A stretch of 38,584 nucleotides of DNA from Treponema sp. (GTDB lineage: Bacteria; Spirochaetota; Spirochaetia; Treponematales; Breznakiellaceae): the NCBI GenBank assembly GCA_009781475.1, contig WQYB01000019.1, forward strand, positions 1 through 38,584. Reading direction: 5' to 3'. A program made the position numbers and the translations under genes. The notes below the pieces were generated by a model. It was not told the origin of the DNA and ran no database searches. It saw nothing but the letters and a program-made list of their open reading frames with translations. Positions 1 through 8,227 of this stretch are shown in pieces (the stretch's first letter is position 1; each line of letters opens with the position of its first letter).

Positions 1-179
1 TCCTTGATTGGGACACCGTTCTTATACCACTCATAGGCAACTTTGATTGCGGCTGTTTCATCAGTTTGTCGTGTGCTAATTGGTGGTAAATAGGTTCCTG
101 TTTGCTCATTCTTGAATGCAACCAGATACGATGGGCGATTTGCCCTTTTGAAAACAGAAAAAGGAAGTGGTTTCTTCAT
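1..179 (-). CDS. N-terminal part of a tyrosine-recombinase/integrase-like protein (runs off the window)
   Basis: Reading the minus strand from the ATG at 177-179 gives 59 open codons to the window edge. The protein starts MKKPLPFSVFKRANRPSYLV and continues with a KNEQTG turn, a YLPPIST strand and a TAAIKVAYEWYKNG helix. This strand-strand-strand-helix layout is what I know from the N-terminal arm of spirochaete tyrosine recombinases. No catalytic residue lies inside the window, so the family call rests on this arm alone. An AGGG lies about ten bases before the ATG. The gene points away from the initiator tRNA at 430-502 and is about 250 bases from it, a common position for an integrase beside a tRNA attachment site. 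If correct, an integrated element lies to the left. It could instead be an unrelated small DNA-binding protein. Confidence 0.6.
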   Translation of the reverse strand, partial: MKKPLPFSVFKRANRPSYLVAFKNEQTGTYLPPISTRQTDETAAIKVAYEWYKNGVPIK

Positions 180-398
180 TTTTCTAACCCTCGCATGAAA
201 AACATGGAGAACAAATTAAGAGAAGGGAACTTGTTCCCATGTCTCTATGTCGTTCTATATGTCATTCAGTCTTTGCAATGGTTAGGAACGCCCTGTGGAA
301 CTGTCAACGAGCCTGCTGGAGGCAGGCGAAGTTTCAAGACTAGGGGAAGAACCCCACCTAAAATAGTTCAACGAACCTCTTTAGGTGTTCAGAAATGC
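180..398. other. Hairpin-dense non-coding block between recombinase and initiator tRNA
   Basis: I see no convincing gene here. Three inverted repeats follow each other: GCCTGC at 311-316 with GCAGGC at 322-327; GGGG at 343-346 with CCCC at 352-355; and a dyad at 355-387 in which CACCTAAA pairs with TTTAGGTG and an inner GTTC pairs with GAAC, both centred on 371. Two short motifs, GTCAACGAGCCT near 303 and TTCAACGAACCT near 367, are imperfect direct copies. The block could hold recombinase arm or core sites, or be the eroded right end of an IS200/IS605-type element. Neither can be proved from this window. Confidence 0.4.
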
Positions 399-422
399 AA
401 AAAAGCCCTTTTCCGGGGCTTT
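399..422 (-). terminator. Intrinsic terminator downstream of the initiator tRNA
   Basis: On the minus strand AAAGCCC pairs with GGGCTTT around a seven-base loop, and a run of T follows. It sits seven bases past the 3' end of the tRNA, as expected for the end of a single tRNA transcript. Confidence 0.7.
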
Positions 423-429
423 CTGTAAT

Positions 430-502
<73 letters not shown>

Positions 503-548
503 CCGTTTATGTAAACTACTATTTTTTCCTGATATTGTCAACAGGCAA

Positions 549-1271
549 TTATTCGGAATATTTTTCGGTAGTGCGGGCAGTATTGCGTATTGTAATAATT
601 GCTGTAATTAAGGTACAAACGGCGATTAAAAACGCCGCTATTGAAGGGAAACCAAACGGCATTTCAAGCATCATGTTAAATACTCCGTGTATTGCTACAG
701 TGGTAAAAATACGCAGCGCTGCCTGTAAAGGATTTTTACGAAGCATCACTGCCGCAGCTCCAATGCGACAGCCGCAAGCGCCGTGTAATGATGCAGTGAA
801 AAAAATGCGTAATGTCATTACTGCAAAATTCATATCCTGAGCCAGAATTCTCGCTGTTTCAAGAAGAGAAAAACCAAAACCTATAACAAGACCTGTCGTT
901 AATGCTTTTAACATCTTATCGTTATCTAAACTGTCAGAAGAACTGTTAACAGGATTTTCAGATGTTTTTTGTGACAGGCGGCTAGTGATGAAAAAGAAAA
1001 TAAGTAATACCAATAAACGGCTGATTTCTTCGGTAAAAGCAATTCGGATAAAATTATGAAAAAATAAAGCGGCTCTTATGCTTTGAAAAGAAAAATTTAA
1101 CATCTCTTGCAGAATAAGTGCAGGAAAATAAGCGGCGGCTCCTGCAAGTAGAGCCAGAAGAAACCATACAATGGAATAATTATATTTTGCTATACGAAAC
1201 CATAAAAAAACTGCAATTACAGGAATTGAAGAAATAAATATTATTACCAGCAAAACCCATGAACCGTACAT
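549..1271 (-). CDS. PrsW-like intramembrane metalloprotease
   Basis: This 240-aa protein is almost entirely hydrophobic, with about seven or eight likely membrane helices. It carries the ordered polar motifs of the PrsW/CAAX-protease superfamily inside membrane segments: EEISR at 81-85, FSLLE ending at E138, H163 in SLHGACG and HGVFN at 195-199. These are the presumed metal and catalytic residues. In Bacillus PrsW begins the cleavage of an anti-sigma factor; other members have unknown substrates. The gene starts 22 bases after the pyruvate kinase stop and is probably the last gene of that minus-strand operon. A loop around residues 100-120 is rich in S, N and D and probably faces the aqueous side. 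The family is fairly certain; the substrate cannot be read from sequence. Confidence 0.8.
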   Translation of the reverse strand: MYGSWVLLVIIFISSIPVIAVFLWFRIAKYNYSIVWFLLALLAGAAAYFPALILQEMLNFSFQSIRAALFFHNFIRIAFTEEISRLLVLLIFFFITSRLSQKTSENPVNSSSDSLDNDKMLKALTTGLVIGFGFSLLETARILAQDMNFAVMTLRIFFTASLHGACGCRIGAAAVMLRKNPLQAALRIFTTVAIHGVFNMMLEMPFGFPSIAAFLIAVCTLITAIITIRNTARTTEKYSE

Positions 1272-1293
1272 GAAATTATCTTATCATATTTCT

Positions 1294-2799
1294 TTACAAT
1301 ATTATAACCCGAACAGTGTTAACCGGGTTTTGGCTTTGAATTGGAAGACCTGCTACAAGAACAATTTTGTCAGATTCTTTAGCGACTCCCGATTCCAGCG
1401 CCACTCTGATCGAGTTTAGAATTTTACTTTCTGCTTCTTCGGCATTCGGTGTTATACAAGGATATACACCCCAGTACAATTGCATTTCCCGCAGAACTTC
1501 CTCGGCTGGAGTTACGGCGAGGACAGGTCTATCAGGTCTGAATGCGCTGAGTAATCTTGCTGTGTTACCTCTAAGTGTGGGAGTAACGATCGCTTTAGCG
1601 TTTACAGAAGCACAAACTTCAACTCCTGCCCGTGACATGGTTATTCCAAGTGATTCACTCGGTTCAAAATCCTCCACAAGGCATTCGCTTCGAATTATTT
1701 CCATGCGTTCGCGGAAATCATAAGACTGTTCGACTGTGATTGCTATCTTATCCATCATTTGTACAGCTTCAACAGGATACGCTCCGTTGGCGGTTTCACC
1801 GGAAAGCATGACAGCATCTGTTCCGTCAAAAATAGCGTTAGCGACATCGGTAAGTTCTGCTCGTGTCGGGCGCGGATTTACGATCATAGATTCGAGCATT
1901 TGTGTCGCTGTGATAACTGGCTTTCCGACTTTTCTGCATACGCTGATTATATGTTTTTGCACAAGAGGGATTTGCTCTGTAGGAAGCTGTACGCCAAGAT
2001 CTCCGCGAGCTACCATAATTCCGTCGGCGGCTTGAGTTATTTCCCTGATATTTTCAACGCCGTCGCTGCATTCGATTTTTGCAATTATTTTTACCGATGA
2101 TTTTAAATCTTCCAGATATTTTTTTATTTCTGCGATTTCATGGGCAAAACTTACAAAACTAGCTGCGATAAAATCAACATTTATTTTTACTCCGTATGCG
2201 ATATCTTTTTTATCCTGCTCGCTCATGATGGGAAGCCCTGCATGAACGCCAAGGAGATTGACGTTTTTCCTGCTGCCTATTTCTGCGGTGTTATTTGCGC
2301 GGCAGCTGATCATGTCGCCGGAAATTAAAAGGTTCGATTCATCGGCTTGTATGATATTAAGTACTTCTAGATCCAAAAGCCCGTCAGCTACAAGAATATG
2401 ATGACCTGGTTTTAATTTCTGCGCAGCTTCTTTCCATGTAATTGAAATATGCGCTGGCTGACCTGCGTTTGCTGCCGTGGTTAAACAATTGTCTGTAGTT
2501 ACGATAACTAAATCGTCTTTGTTGATTGTTACCTTACCGTCATTTTCCACTAAACCTGTCCTGATTTCAGGTCCCTTTGTGTCCAGTAAAATTGCGACAT
2601 GTTTTCCAAGCTCTGCGGATATCCGCCTGACACGTTCGATATTGATCCCGTGTGTTTCATGTGTTCCGTGCGAGAAATTAAAACGCGCTACATTCATACC
2701 GGCAAGAATTAGTTCCCGTATTGTATCATCATTGGATGATGCAGGACCTATCGAGCAAATAATTTTTGTTTTTCTGTTTTGTATATTATTTTTAATCAT
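1294..2799 (-). CDS. pyk: Pyruvate kinase
   Basis: The enzyme transfers phosphate from phosphoenolpyruvate to ADP, the last step of glycolysis. Family landmarks appear in order: KTKIICSIGPAS at the N-terminus, RFNFSHG, LLDTKGPEIRTG opening the B domain, KIECSDGVENI, the GIMVARGDLGV motif, and the ATQMLESM...PTRAEL...DGTDAVMLSGETA block that binds substrate and metal. A full allosteric C domain follows (VTPTLRGNTARLLSAFRP). The 501-aa length is slightly long for the family. I chose the ATG at 2797-2799 because conservation begins right after it. An upstream in-frame TTG at 2820 would add only seven residues taken from the neighbouring frame. The start overlaps the end of the upstream lipoprotein gene by eight bases, which suggests translational coupling. 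Confidence 0.96.
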   Translation of the reverse strand: MIKNNIQNRKTKIICSIGPASSNDDTIRELILAGMNVARFNFSHGTHETHGINIERVRRISAELGKHVAILLDTKGPEIRTGLVENDGKVTINKDDLVIVTTDNCLTTAANAGQPAHISITWKEAAQKLKPGHHILVADGLLDLEVLNIIQADESNLLISGDMISCRANNTAEIGSRKNVNLLGVHAGLPIMSEQDKKDIAYGVKINVDFIAASFVSFAHEIAEIKKYLEDLKSSVKIIAKIECSDGVENIREITQAADGIMVARGDLGVQLPTEQIPLVQKHIISVCRKVGKPVITATQMLESMIVNPRPTRAELTDVANAIFDGTDAVMLSGETANGAYPVEAVQMMDKIAITVEQSYDFRERMEIIRSECLVEDFEPSESLGITMSRAGVEVCASVNAKAIVTPTLRGNTARLLSAFRPDRPVLAVTPAEEVLREMQLYWGVYPCITPNAEEAESKILNSIRVALESGVAKESDKIVLVAGLPIQSQNPVNTVRVIIL

Positions 2800-3931
2800 C
2801 GATTCTTCGCAATATCGCAAGCAAATCCGTGCCTCGCATGGGTTGAACCGGGCGGAAATTTCTTCCGTCAGGAAGTGAAATAAATTCTGTTTCTACGCAG
2901 CCTAGTATTGAATCAAAAAACGGCGAAAGGACAGGGATGTCGGCAATCGGGCTTCGTGGATTTGAACCTGTAGCGTAACGATTTGAATAACGTGTAAGCA
3001 ATCCCCTGTCCGCTCTTGCTTCCGCATACAAATGCCAAATAAACCATGCAGCTCCGGCTCGTGTAACAACTTCGTCCGCTCTTGGTCTAACCTGCGGCCA
3101 GTTGTTTGCGGTTACATCCTGAATGTACGGAATAAAACCGCGATCAACTAGTCTGTTAAATAACTCTGTATCAGATATTGTTCTTCCGCCTGTAATAAAT
3201 CTTAAAAGCTGAGTTTCATTTTTTGCTATTGTTAAACAATCATTCCAATTGATTGTTTCCCGTCCCAATAAATTAAAAGTTCCTGCAGTTATACCGCTTG
3301 TGTTCCGCAGTTCCCACGCGCGGTTTCTGTCGGTTATATAACTATCACGGTAAATACTGTTTATCCCTGATGAAAAAGCTACATCGAACGCTCCTGCAGC
3401 TTCGGAAAAACGATTCAATTCGATAAGAGCTTTTCCTCTTTCAATATTTAATTCGCCAGCGCCCGAACCTGATTGCGCGCCGCGCCGCCCGACTACCGCC
3501 AATTCCCTTTCAATAATTTCCATTCGTTTTGCAGGATCGCCTTCAAGACGAATGGATAAAATAACAGCAGGAACATTTGCAGGAGAAGTTGCTATAGACT
3601 GACGGTATAAACGCTGCGCTTCACTGTATCTGCCTTCCAAAATCGCAAGCCTGCCTGACCATGCCTGCAGCTTGCCTGTATAATCCGCATCAGCAGATGC
3701 TTCTCTTTCCATTTGAGTTATCATTTGCCTAACAGATCTGATATCGCTTTGCCTTGCGCTTGCGGCGCTTGTGCCGGACGGCGCTCCCGCCGAAGCCTCT
3801 AATGGAATAATAACTGATTCCAGTTCGGCAAGCCTTTGTTCCGAATGACCTCTTTGACTGTTTATAACTATGTCACCTGTAGAAGCACATGCGGAAAAAA
3901 TAACAGCAATAACTATAAAAATATATTTCAT
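2792..3931 (-). CDS. TPR-containing lipoprotein with SLH-like C-terminus
   Basis: The signal peptide ends in a lipobox (IFSAC) with the lipidated Cys near residue 15, so the protein should be anchored to a membrane and face the periplasm or surface. Residues of about 80-210 form helical repeats with TPR spacing (ILEGRYSEAQRLYRQSIATSP; ELNRFSEAAGAFDVAF). The last 120 residues contain two stretches resembling S-layer homology motifs, such as IPVLSPFFDSILGCVE followed by PDGRNFRPVQPMRGTD. SLH motifs usually bind cell-wall polymers, but here the match is weak. GGAGA lies six bases before the ATG. It sits between the beta-propeller gene and pyk, overlapping the latter by eight bases. Its exact role is unknown; scaffolding in the envelope is the best guess. 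Confidence 0.72.
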   Translation of the reverse strand: MKYIFIVIAVIFSACASTGDIVINSQRGHSEQRLAELESVIIPLEASAGAPSGTSAASARQSDIRSVRQMITQMEREASADADYTGKLQAWSGRLAILEGRYSEAQRLYRQSIATSPANVPAVILSIRLEGDPAKRMEIIERELAVVGRRGAQSGSGAGELNIERGKALIELNRFSEAAGAFDVAFSSGINSIYRDSYITDRNRAWELRNTSGITAGTFNLLGRETINWNDCLTIAKNETQLLRFITGGRTISDTELFNRLVDRGFIPYIQDVTANNWPQVRPRADEVVTRAGAAWFIWHLYAEARADRGLLTRYSNRYATGSNPRSPIADIPVLSPFFDSILGCVETEFISLPDGRNFRPVQPMRGTDLLAILRRIDD

Positions 3932-3939
3932 AATCTCTC

Positions 3940-5307
3940 CTATTTAAATTGATAGCGGTATAATCTTGCGCTCATTCCAATTCCGAAAATTTCGGCTTTT
4001 CTGCCGCTGCCTTGCGGCGGTACAAAAAACGGCTTTCCCCATATTGGAAGCGGAAAACCTTCCAGTGAACGGAAGTTACGTGTAAAAGCGTAAAGGGCAT
4101 TACCTTCGCCTGTGATAAATATTTCAGGTGTTTTGTCTCCATTATAATCAAAGACGGTTATATATCCTTCTTCTTTAACAGAAAATCCGCTGATATATTG
4201 AAATAAAACTTCACCGTCAAAACTCACTCTGAAAAAAGCTCCTTCGGCTGATGCAAGCCAAAGATAATCGCCGTCAAAAACAGGCTGCTGGTAAAAAATG
4301 CCGTCAAGTTTAATTGGAAACGGCGGCACTAAAGCTGCGCTTTCATCATAAAGTAAAAGCTGTCCGGATTGATTTACAAAAGCAACAAGTACACGTCCGT
4401 TATGCGCAAATACCAAAGGAGAGCCGAAACCCACACCGGAATCGAAAACAGAATCGTCATCGTCATCTGTACTAACCGATATCGGAACAGGCCAGTTGGG
4501 AAGAGCTTTACCGTTAGCATCCAAAAGCCAAATTTCTCCGAAAAAACTTTTTGGATAAACAGCGGCGTAAGAAGTTGACCTGTTTCTTGATGTAACAGTT
4601 AAAAAAGAAGGCGCAGAACGAAGAGCGGCAATAAACGAAGTTTCCCAATCGCTTTGATGTCCTTTTTCATCAACAACATGAACCTTTCCGTTTTCATCAC
4701 AAAGATAAAGTTTACCTTCGTAAGCGGTTGGCGGCGAAGAAAGACGCATTCCTGTAAGTACGGGAAATCCTTGTGCCGGTTCTAAATCACTGTCCACAAG
4801 TGTTACCCGTCCCCGATCCGTTACTATCCAGGCATTTACAGAATTTTTTCCTCCAGTTCCGTCAGCATGAATAATCCAGTGATTACCCTGGTTTGCAAGA
4901 TCGTTAATGCTGTTATCTGCCATGTTAAGCGAATAAGCTCTGCTGCCGGAAGAAAAGAATATCCAACCTGACGTGCCGCTTCCCGCTCCGTAAATACGGT
5001 TAGAAGGTCTTCCGGCTATATCAATCGGATAATCATTTACAAGAATTACACCGCTTCCGGCTCCCGGCACTAAAGATAAAGACAATTCAACAGTTCCCCT
5101 GTCTATATTGATTCTGGTATAACCCTGACGGTATAAAGATAAAAAACTGCTAAGATTTGTATCCTGCCGCAGGAAAAACGGAATTGAAAGGTCTAGCGAA
5201 TAATAAAGACTGAATGCGCTGGTTGTTGTTTTTCCGCCTGCAATATTGCGCCATTCGGCTGTTCTTGGCAGAATATCATTTCTTTGCATGGAACGCTGCG
5301 CCGACAA
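3940..5307 (-). CDS. C-terminal part of a DUF3352-like/beta-propeller envelope protein, separated by a frameshift
   Basis: The frame is open from about 5463, but between there and 5307 it has no ATG, GTG or TTG; the first possible start is the TTG at 5307 with no good ribosome site. The residues coded before it (for example RIPRIEVPEFLQSLL and YYVVYRDYILISESAEAL) read as the direct continuation of the domain that ends early in the gene at 5451-6650. The rest is beta-rich with repeated blades (YGAGSGTSGWIFFSSG, LYLCDENGKVHVVDEKG, LWLASAEGAFFRVSFDG, ITVFDYNGDKTPEIFITGEG) typical of PQQ or FG-GAP-like propellers. It was probably one protein with an N-terminal anchor and an extracytoplasmic propeller. 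As it stands it needs frameshifting or reinitiation, or it is a decaying gene. Confidence 0.6.
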   Translation of the reverse strand: MSAQRSMQRNDILPRTAEWRNIAGGKTTTSAFSLYYSLDLSIPFFLRQDTNLSSFLSLYRQGYTRINIDRGTVELSLSLVPGAGSGVILVNDYPIDIAGRPSNRIYGAGSGTSGWIFFSSGSRAYSLNMADNSINDLANQGNHWIIHADGTGGKNSVNAWIVTDRGRVTLVDSDLEPAQGFPVLTGMRLSSPPTAYEGKLYLCDENGKVHVVDEKGHQSDWETSFIAALRSAPSFLTVTSRNRSTSYAAVYPKSFFGEIWLLDANGKALPNWPVPISVSTDDDDDSVFDSGVGFGSPLVFAHNGRVLVAFVNQSGQLLLYDESAALVPPFPIKLDGIFYQQPVFDGDYLWLASAEGAFFRVSFDGEVLFQYISGFSVKEEGYITVFDYNGDKTPEIFITGEGNALYAFTRNFRSLEGFPLPIWGKPFFVPPQGSGRKAEIFGIGMSARLYRYQFK

Positions 5308-5450
5308 TAATGCTTCTGCGGACTCGCTTATAAGTATGTAATCTCTGTAAACAACATAGTAAGGAGACGGAATAAAAATATTCCACCGCCGTAAAAGAGA
5401 TTGAAGGAATTCGGGAACTTCGATACGGGGAATTCTTGTTCCGTCAAGAT

Positions 5451-6650
5451 TTAACCTACATTTTCATTTAACACAATCGATCTGAATGCTTTGTCAAAAA
5501 CTTCCTGCCTCTTTCGCTCATCATTAATTTGAATTGCATAAATCGGATGAGGTCTTCCTTCAATTCCAAAAGCTGCAAATTCATTTCCCGACCAGGAAAA
5601 AAGAAGATCGTTAAGTGTTAATCCCAAAAGAAAACGTGATGTATTATCCGCCGTCTTTAAAGTTTCGTCCATGTCGGGAGCAAAAATAAGCGTAGTTTGA
5701 TAAAGTTCATTTAATGTACCTGCGGACATAATCGTAGCGTATTGAGCGTCCGCCGGAATCAGTTCTGCCATATTCGGCGTTCTGGAACGCTGCGCCAATA
5801 TCCTGCTTAAACTGTCCTGGCGTGATGTAAGCGGCGCAGTTAGGTGAAATTCAAACTTTTTGGCAGATACAGAAATACCTGCTTCTACTTTTGATTCAAA
5901 TTCGACATTTTTAAGAATTTCGGAAATACTGGGAGCCTGATCGGATAATAAATTGATAATGAAATTATTCGAGAGAACCAAAGCCGCATCGTAAACTGAC
6001 GGTTTGATTTTTTCAAACGCCTGGGCGTGATCTTGCATTATCCCTCTGGATTCAAAAACTTTCGGACAATTTGTTATAAATAAAAGGTTGCGGTACGGAG
6101 CTATGAAAAATGTCATATCTTCCGTGCGGATTTCATAACGGGAACTGCTTCCCGATTGAACATAATACAAATTGGGGATATTAACAAAAACAGTTACAAC
6201 CGGAAGAATCCGCAAAAGCGGTGAAAAAAAGCCCATGTCCCATGCGGCAATCAATTTTCCGCTTTCATCTTCAATTTCAGACGGTAAAAGAGCCGCTTCG
6301 ATTTTACCCATTGCAGCCAAACGCACTAGCGGGTTTTTTAAAGCAGCGGCATCATGGAAAGAATTGACTAAAGGCGTTAAAAAGGCAAGAGCAGGTACAT
6401 GGGAAAACTCATGTAAGGATTCATGAGATGACAAATTATCAATAAAACGCATTGGATTAGAAATACTGATACGAAAATCTGCCGAGCCGGGAATTACAGA
6501 TGCTGCATCAATTCGTCCGACCATGGAAAAAATAACCCATGCAAGGGATAGAACTACAAGAACACAGGTAAAAATGATTATAAACTTTTTTAAACGTTTT
6601 GGTTTTTTAGCTGCAGTTTTTTCGCTTTCGTTTTCGTTTTCCATAGACAT
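5451..6650 (-). CDS. N-terminal part of a DUF3352-like membrane-anchored protein, ending at a frameshift
   Basis: The 399-aa product has a lysine-rich cytoplasmic start, one membrane helix at about residues 24-46, and an extracytoplasmic domain that opens with VIPGSADFRISISNP, in the style of DUF3352 proteins. Late in the domain comes LIPADAQYATIMSAG and then IYAIQINDERKRQEVFDKAF. In DUF3352 proteins this last piece is followed by a strand pair and a YxVxxxYLxISxSxxAL block. Here that block lies in the next frame downstream (codons around 5320-5370). Adding one A between 5456 and 5457 would turn the VG-stop into V-R-L-N-L-D-G-T and join both parts. The ATG at 6650 has no clear ribosome site; a second ATG lies two codons in. 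Function is unknown. Confidence 0.68.
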   Translation of the reverse strand: MSMENENESEKTAAKKPKRLKKFIIIFTCVLVVLSLAWVIFSMVGRIDAASVIPGSADFRISISNPMRFIDNLSSHESLHEFSHVPALAFLTPLVNSFHDAAALKNPLVRLAAMGKIEAALLPSEIEDESGKLIAAWDMGFFSPLLRILPVVTVFVNIPNLYYVQSGSSSRYEIRTEDMTFFIAPYRNLLFITNCPKVFESRGIMQDHAQAFEKIKPSVYDAALVLSNNFIINLLSDQAPSISEILKNVEFESKVEAGISVSAKKFEFHLTAPLTSRQDSLSRILAQRSRTPNMAELIPADAQYATIMSAGTLNELYQTTLIFAPDMDETLKTADNTSRFLLGLTLNDLLFSWSGNEFAAFGIEGRPHPIYAIQINDERKRQEVFDKAFRSIVLNENVG

Positions 6651-6663
6651 ATTGTAGATTATT

Positions 6664-6708
6664 AAAATAAAAAAATGAAGAACCTTAAGCCGGCAGCGGC
6701 TTAAGGTT
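6664..6708 (-). terminator. Strong intrinsic terminator after the 52-aa gene
   Basis: A perfect 12-bp stem (6681-6692 with 6697-6708) closes a four-base loop. On the minus strand a T-rich tract follows. It ends the transcript of the small gene at 6719-6877 just before the next minus-strand operon begins. Confidence 0.8.
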
Positions 6709-6718
6709 AAAATTGAAG

Positions 6719-6877
6719 TTAGTCACTTGATTCAAGTTTTGTTCCAACTGATTCGCTGCAACCTGTAGTTTTAGCAAAAACAAGCGCCTGGAGAATACCG
6801 AGTATATAGTCCTGCTGCTCATCATTTAGTTTTGAAAATTCGTTGCACACTTTTTCAAGTTTTTCATCTTGATTCAT
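6719..6877 (-). CDS. 52-aa protein divergent from an XRE repressor
   Basis: An ATG at 6875-6877, seven bases after a GGGGGAT ribosome site, opens 52 codons ending in TAA. The product begins MNQDEKLEKVCNEFSKLNDE and is a mostly helical soluble peptide with two Cys. Its middle, KLNDEQQDYILGILQALV, resembles the last helix of the repressor coded on the other side (ELPPKFQDYAMQQIEQLL). Many XRE regulators end in such a helix, where it serves in oligomerisation. The gene has its own promoter (-35 TGGACT, 17-base spacer, -10 TAATAT on the minus strand) and terminator, so it is a transcription unit of its own. I recognise no family. A partner or antagonist of the neighbouring repressor is an inference from this similarity. 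Confidence 0.65.
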   Translation of the reverse strand: MNQDEKLEKVCNEFSKLNDEQQDYILGILQALVFAKTTGCSESVGTKLESSD

Positions 6878-6903
6878 CCAATCCCCCATAAAATCACTCT
6901 ATA

Positions 6904-6939
6904 TGTGAGAATATTATGCTATTTTGTGAGAAAAGTCCA
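6904..6939 (-). promoter_or_regulatory. Promoter of the 52-aa gene with two operator-like repeats
   Basis: On the minus strand -35 TGGACT (6934-6939) and -10 TAATAT (6911-6916) are 17 bases apart. TTCTCACA occurs twice, once in the spacer and once at the start of transcription, exactly 21 bases apart (two helical turns). This fits a site where a dimeric repressor, probably the adjacent XRE protein, would block the promoter. Confidence 0.55.
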
Positions 6940-6988
6940 GCACTCAATTGCCGCATTAGACGCTAATTTCGAATTGTTAATAAAAACA

Positions 6989-7018
6989 TTGCATAGTGAG
7001 TGTTTTTCATTGTATGAT
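6989..7018 (+). promoter_or_regulatory. Promoter of the XRE gene, placed for a leaderless transcript
   Basis: TTGCAT at 6989-6994 and TATGAT at 7013-7018 have an 18-base spacer. Only six bases separate the -10 box from the ATG at 7025, so transcription should begin at the start codon itself. No ribosome site precedes that ATG. Confidence 0.55.
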
Positions 7019-7024
7019 ATTAAT

Positions 7025-7351
7025 ATGACAATAAGCAAACGCATAAGACAATTACGGCGGACGCTCAACATGTCGCAAGTTGAATTTGCAAAAGCAATCT
7101 ATATAAGTAACGGGTATATTGCGGAGTTGGAATGTGAACATCGAAAAGTAAACGACCGTATTATTCACCTAATATCCCTTACATTTGGGGTGAATGAAAA
7201 ATGGCTGAAAAACGGGGATGGTGATATGTTTATAAAAACCCCGGGCGAGAAATTACAGCGAATGGTAAGCCTTTTTAACGAATTGCCGCCAAAGTTTCAG
7301 GACTACGCAATGCAGCAAATCGAGCAGCTTTTAAAAGTAAGTAACGTATAA
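7025..7351 (+). CDS. XRE-family (phage-repressor-like) transcriptional regulator
   Basis: The 108-aa protein begins MTISKRIRQLRRTLNMSQVE and has a Cro/C1-type helix-turn-helix over about residues 5-62 (MSQVEFAKAIYISNGYIAELE, then VNEKWLKNGDGDMF). A short helical tail (ELPPKFQDYAMQQIEQLLK) probably drives dimerisation. I start it at ATG 7025 because similarity to the family begins there and the promoter geometry fits; an in-frame ATG at 6869 lies upstream of the promoter. It is divergent from the 52-aa gene, and the TTCTCACA repeats between them are likely operators. The trmH gene begins ten bases after its stop, so both may be co-transcribed. Confidence 0.82.
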   Translation: MTISKRIRQLRRTLNMSQVEFAKAIYISNGYIAELECEHRKVNDRIIHLISLTFGVNEKWLKNGDGDMFIKTPGEKLQRMVSLFNELPPKFQDYAMQQIEQLLKVSNV

Positions 7352-7361
7352 TGAGCGGCAA

Positions 7362-8183
7362 ATGATTCCTCTTTACAAGCTGGAAAAACTGCCTCGTATT
7401 CAAAAACTGCGCAAAATAGCGAAGTACTTTTCCTTTGCGGATAACAGGCTCTGTACAGCATCTGTAAAAAGTATAACGATATTTTCAAATAACGAACTTA
7501 TATTTTTCGCAGATGCCGCAAAACTGTTATCAAAAGATGATTTTTTTTCTTCACAAGCTAAAAAAGTTTTTACTGATGCTGTAAAAACCTTTTCAACCGA
7601 AGATATTACGCTTTTTCACAGGTCGTTAAATGATATAAAGCATATTTTACTGGCAGAAACAGGTAAAGATCAGGCTGATTGGGATTTTACAGACAGCTCG
7701 GGTTGCCTTGATATAAGTAAACGCCGGATTTTTGACGGAATGTGGGTTTATATGGAAGATATTCGCTCTCCTTTTAATGTTGGAGCCATGTTTCGCAGCG
7801 CAGAAAGTTTCGGTGTAGAAAAAATCCTTTTATCACCATTTTGCGCCGATCCAAAACACCCAAGGGCTCAACGTACAGCTATGGGTTGTATTGATATTAT
7901 TCCCTGGGAAAAATGCGATTTATTTTCTAACGAAAATAAACCTGATATTCCTGTTTTTGCATTAGAAACAGGAGGTATTCCAATAAATGAGTTTCCTTTT
8001 CCCCGCCGGGCTTTAATGATTGCAGGTTCGGAGGAACTGGGAGTAAGCCCCCGTGCCTTGGCTTGCGCAGATGTCTCTTTGGGCAGAGTTTCAATACCCT
8101 GCTTCGGAGTAAAAGCCTCGCTTAATGTTTCTGTGGCTTTTGGGATTGCCTTGCAAGCCTGGGCGCAAGCTGTTTTGAAATAA
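7362..8183 (+). CDS. TrmH/SpoU-family RNA 2'-O-ribose methyltransferase
   Basis: The protein should transfer a methyl group from S-adenosylmethionine to a ribose 2'-OH of tRNA or rRNA. The C-terminal half is a SPOUT knot with its three motifs: NVGAMFRSAESFG (N139 and R145), ALMIAGSEELGVSPRAL at 217-233, and SIPCFGVKASLNVSVAFGIAL at 244-264, which forms the cofactor knot. The N-terminal 120 residues are less conserved and probably bind RNA. The length of 273 aa is normal. It follows the XRE gene by ten bases. A 33-base copy of its 3' end (8130-8162) recurs without the rest of the gene at 11092-11124. The RNA target cannot be assigned. Confidence 0.88.
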   Translation: MIPLYKLEKLPRIQKLRKIAKYFSFADNRLCTASVKSITIFSNNELIFFADAAKLLSKDDFFSSQAKKVFTDAVKTFSTEDITLFHRSLNDIKHILLAETGKDQADWDFTDSSGCLDISKRRIFDGMWVYMEDIRSPFNVGAMFRSAESFGVEKILLSPFCADPKHPRAQRTAMGCIDIIPWEKCDLFSNENKPDIPVFALETGGIPINEFPFPRRALMIAGSEELGVSPRALACADVSLGRVSIPCFGVKASLNVSVAFGIALQAWAQAVLK

Positions 8184-8202
8184 ATTTTTCGAAAAAGACT
8201 TC

Positions 8203-8220
8203 ACACGGAGGACACGGAGG
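8203..8220. repeat. Tandem 9-base repeat between convergent genes
   Basis: ACACGGAGG occurs twice in direct succession in the gap between trmH and the convergent XRE gene. No hairpin or terminator is evident there. Confidence 0.6.
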
Positions 8221-8227
8221 CACAAAG

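Noticed and set aside
102-428. 108-codon open frame on the plus strand next to the initiator tRNA
   Set aside because: It runs through several hairpins and the tRNA terminator on the other strand, has no ribosome site, and the recombinase start lies opposite.
2797-2820. Upstream TTG start for pyruvate kinase
   Set aside because: The extra seven residues are just the other-frame reading of the preceding gene's end; the ATG at 2799 is where family similarity begins.
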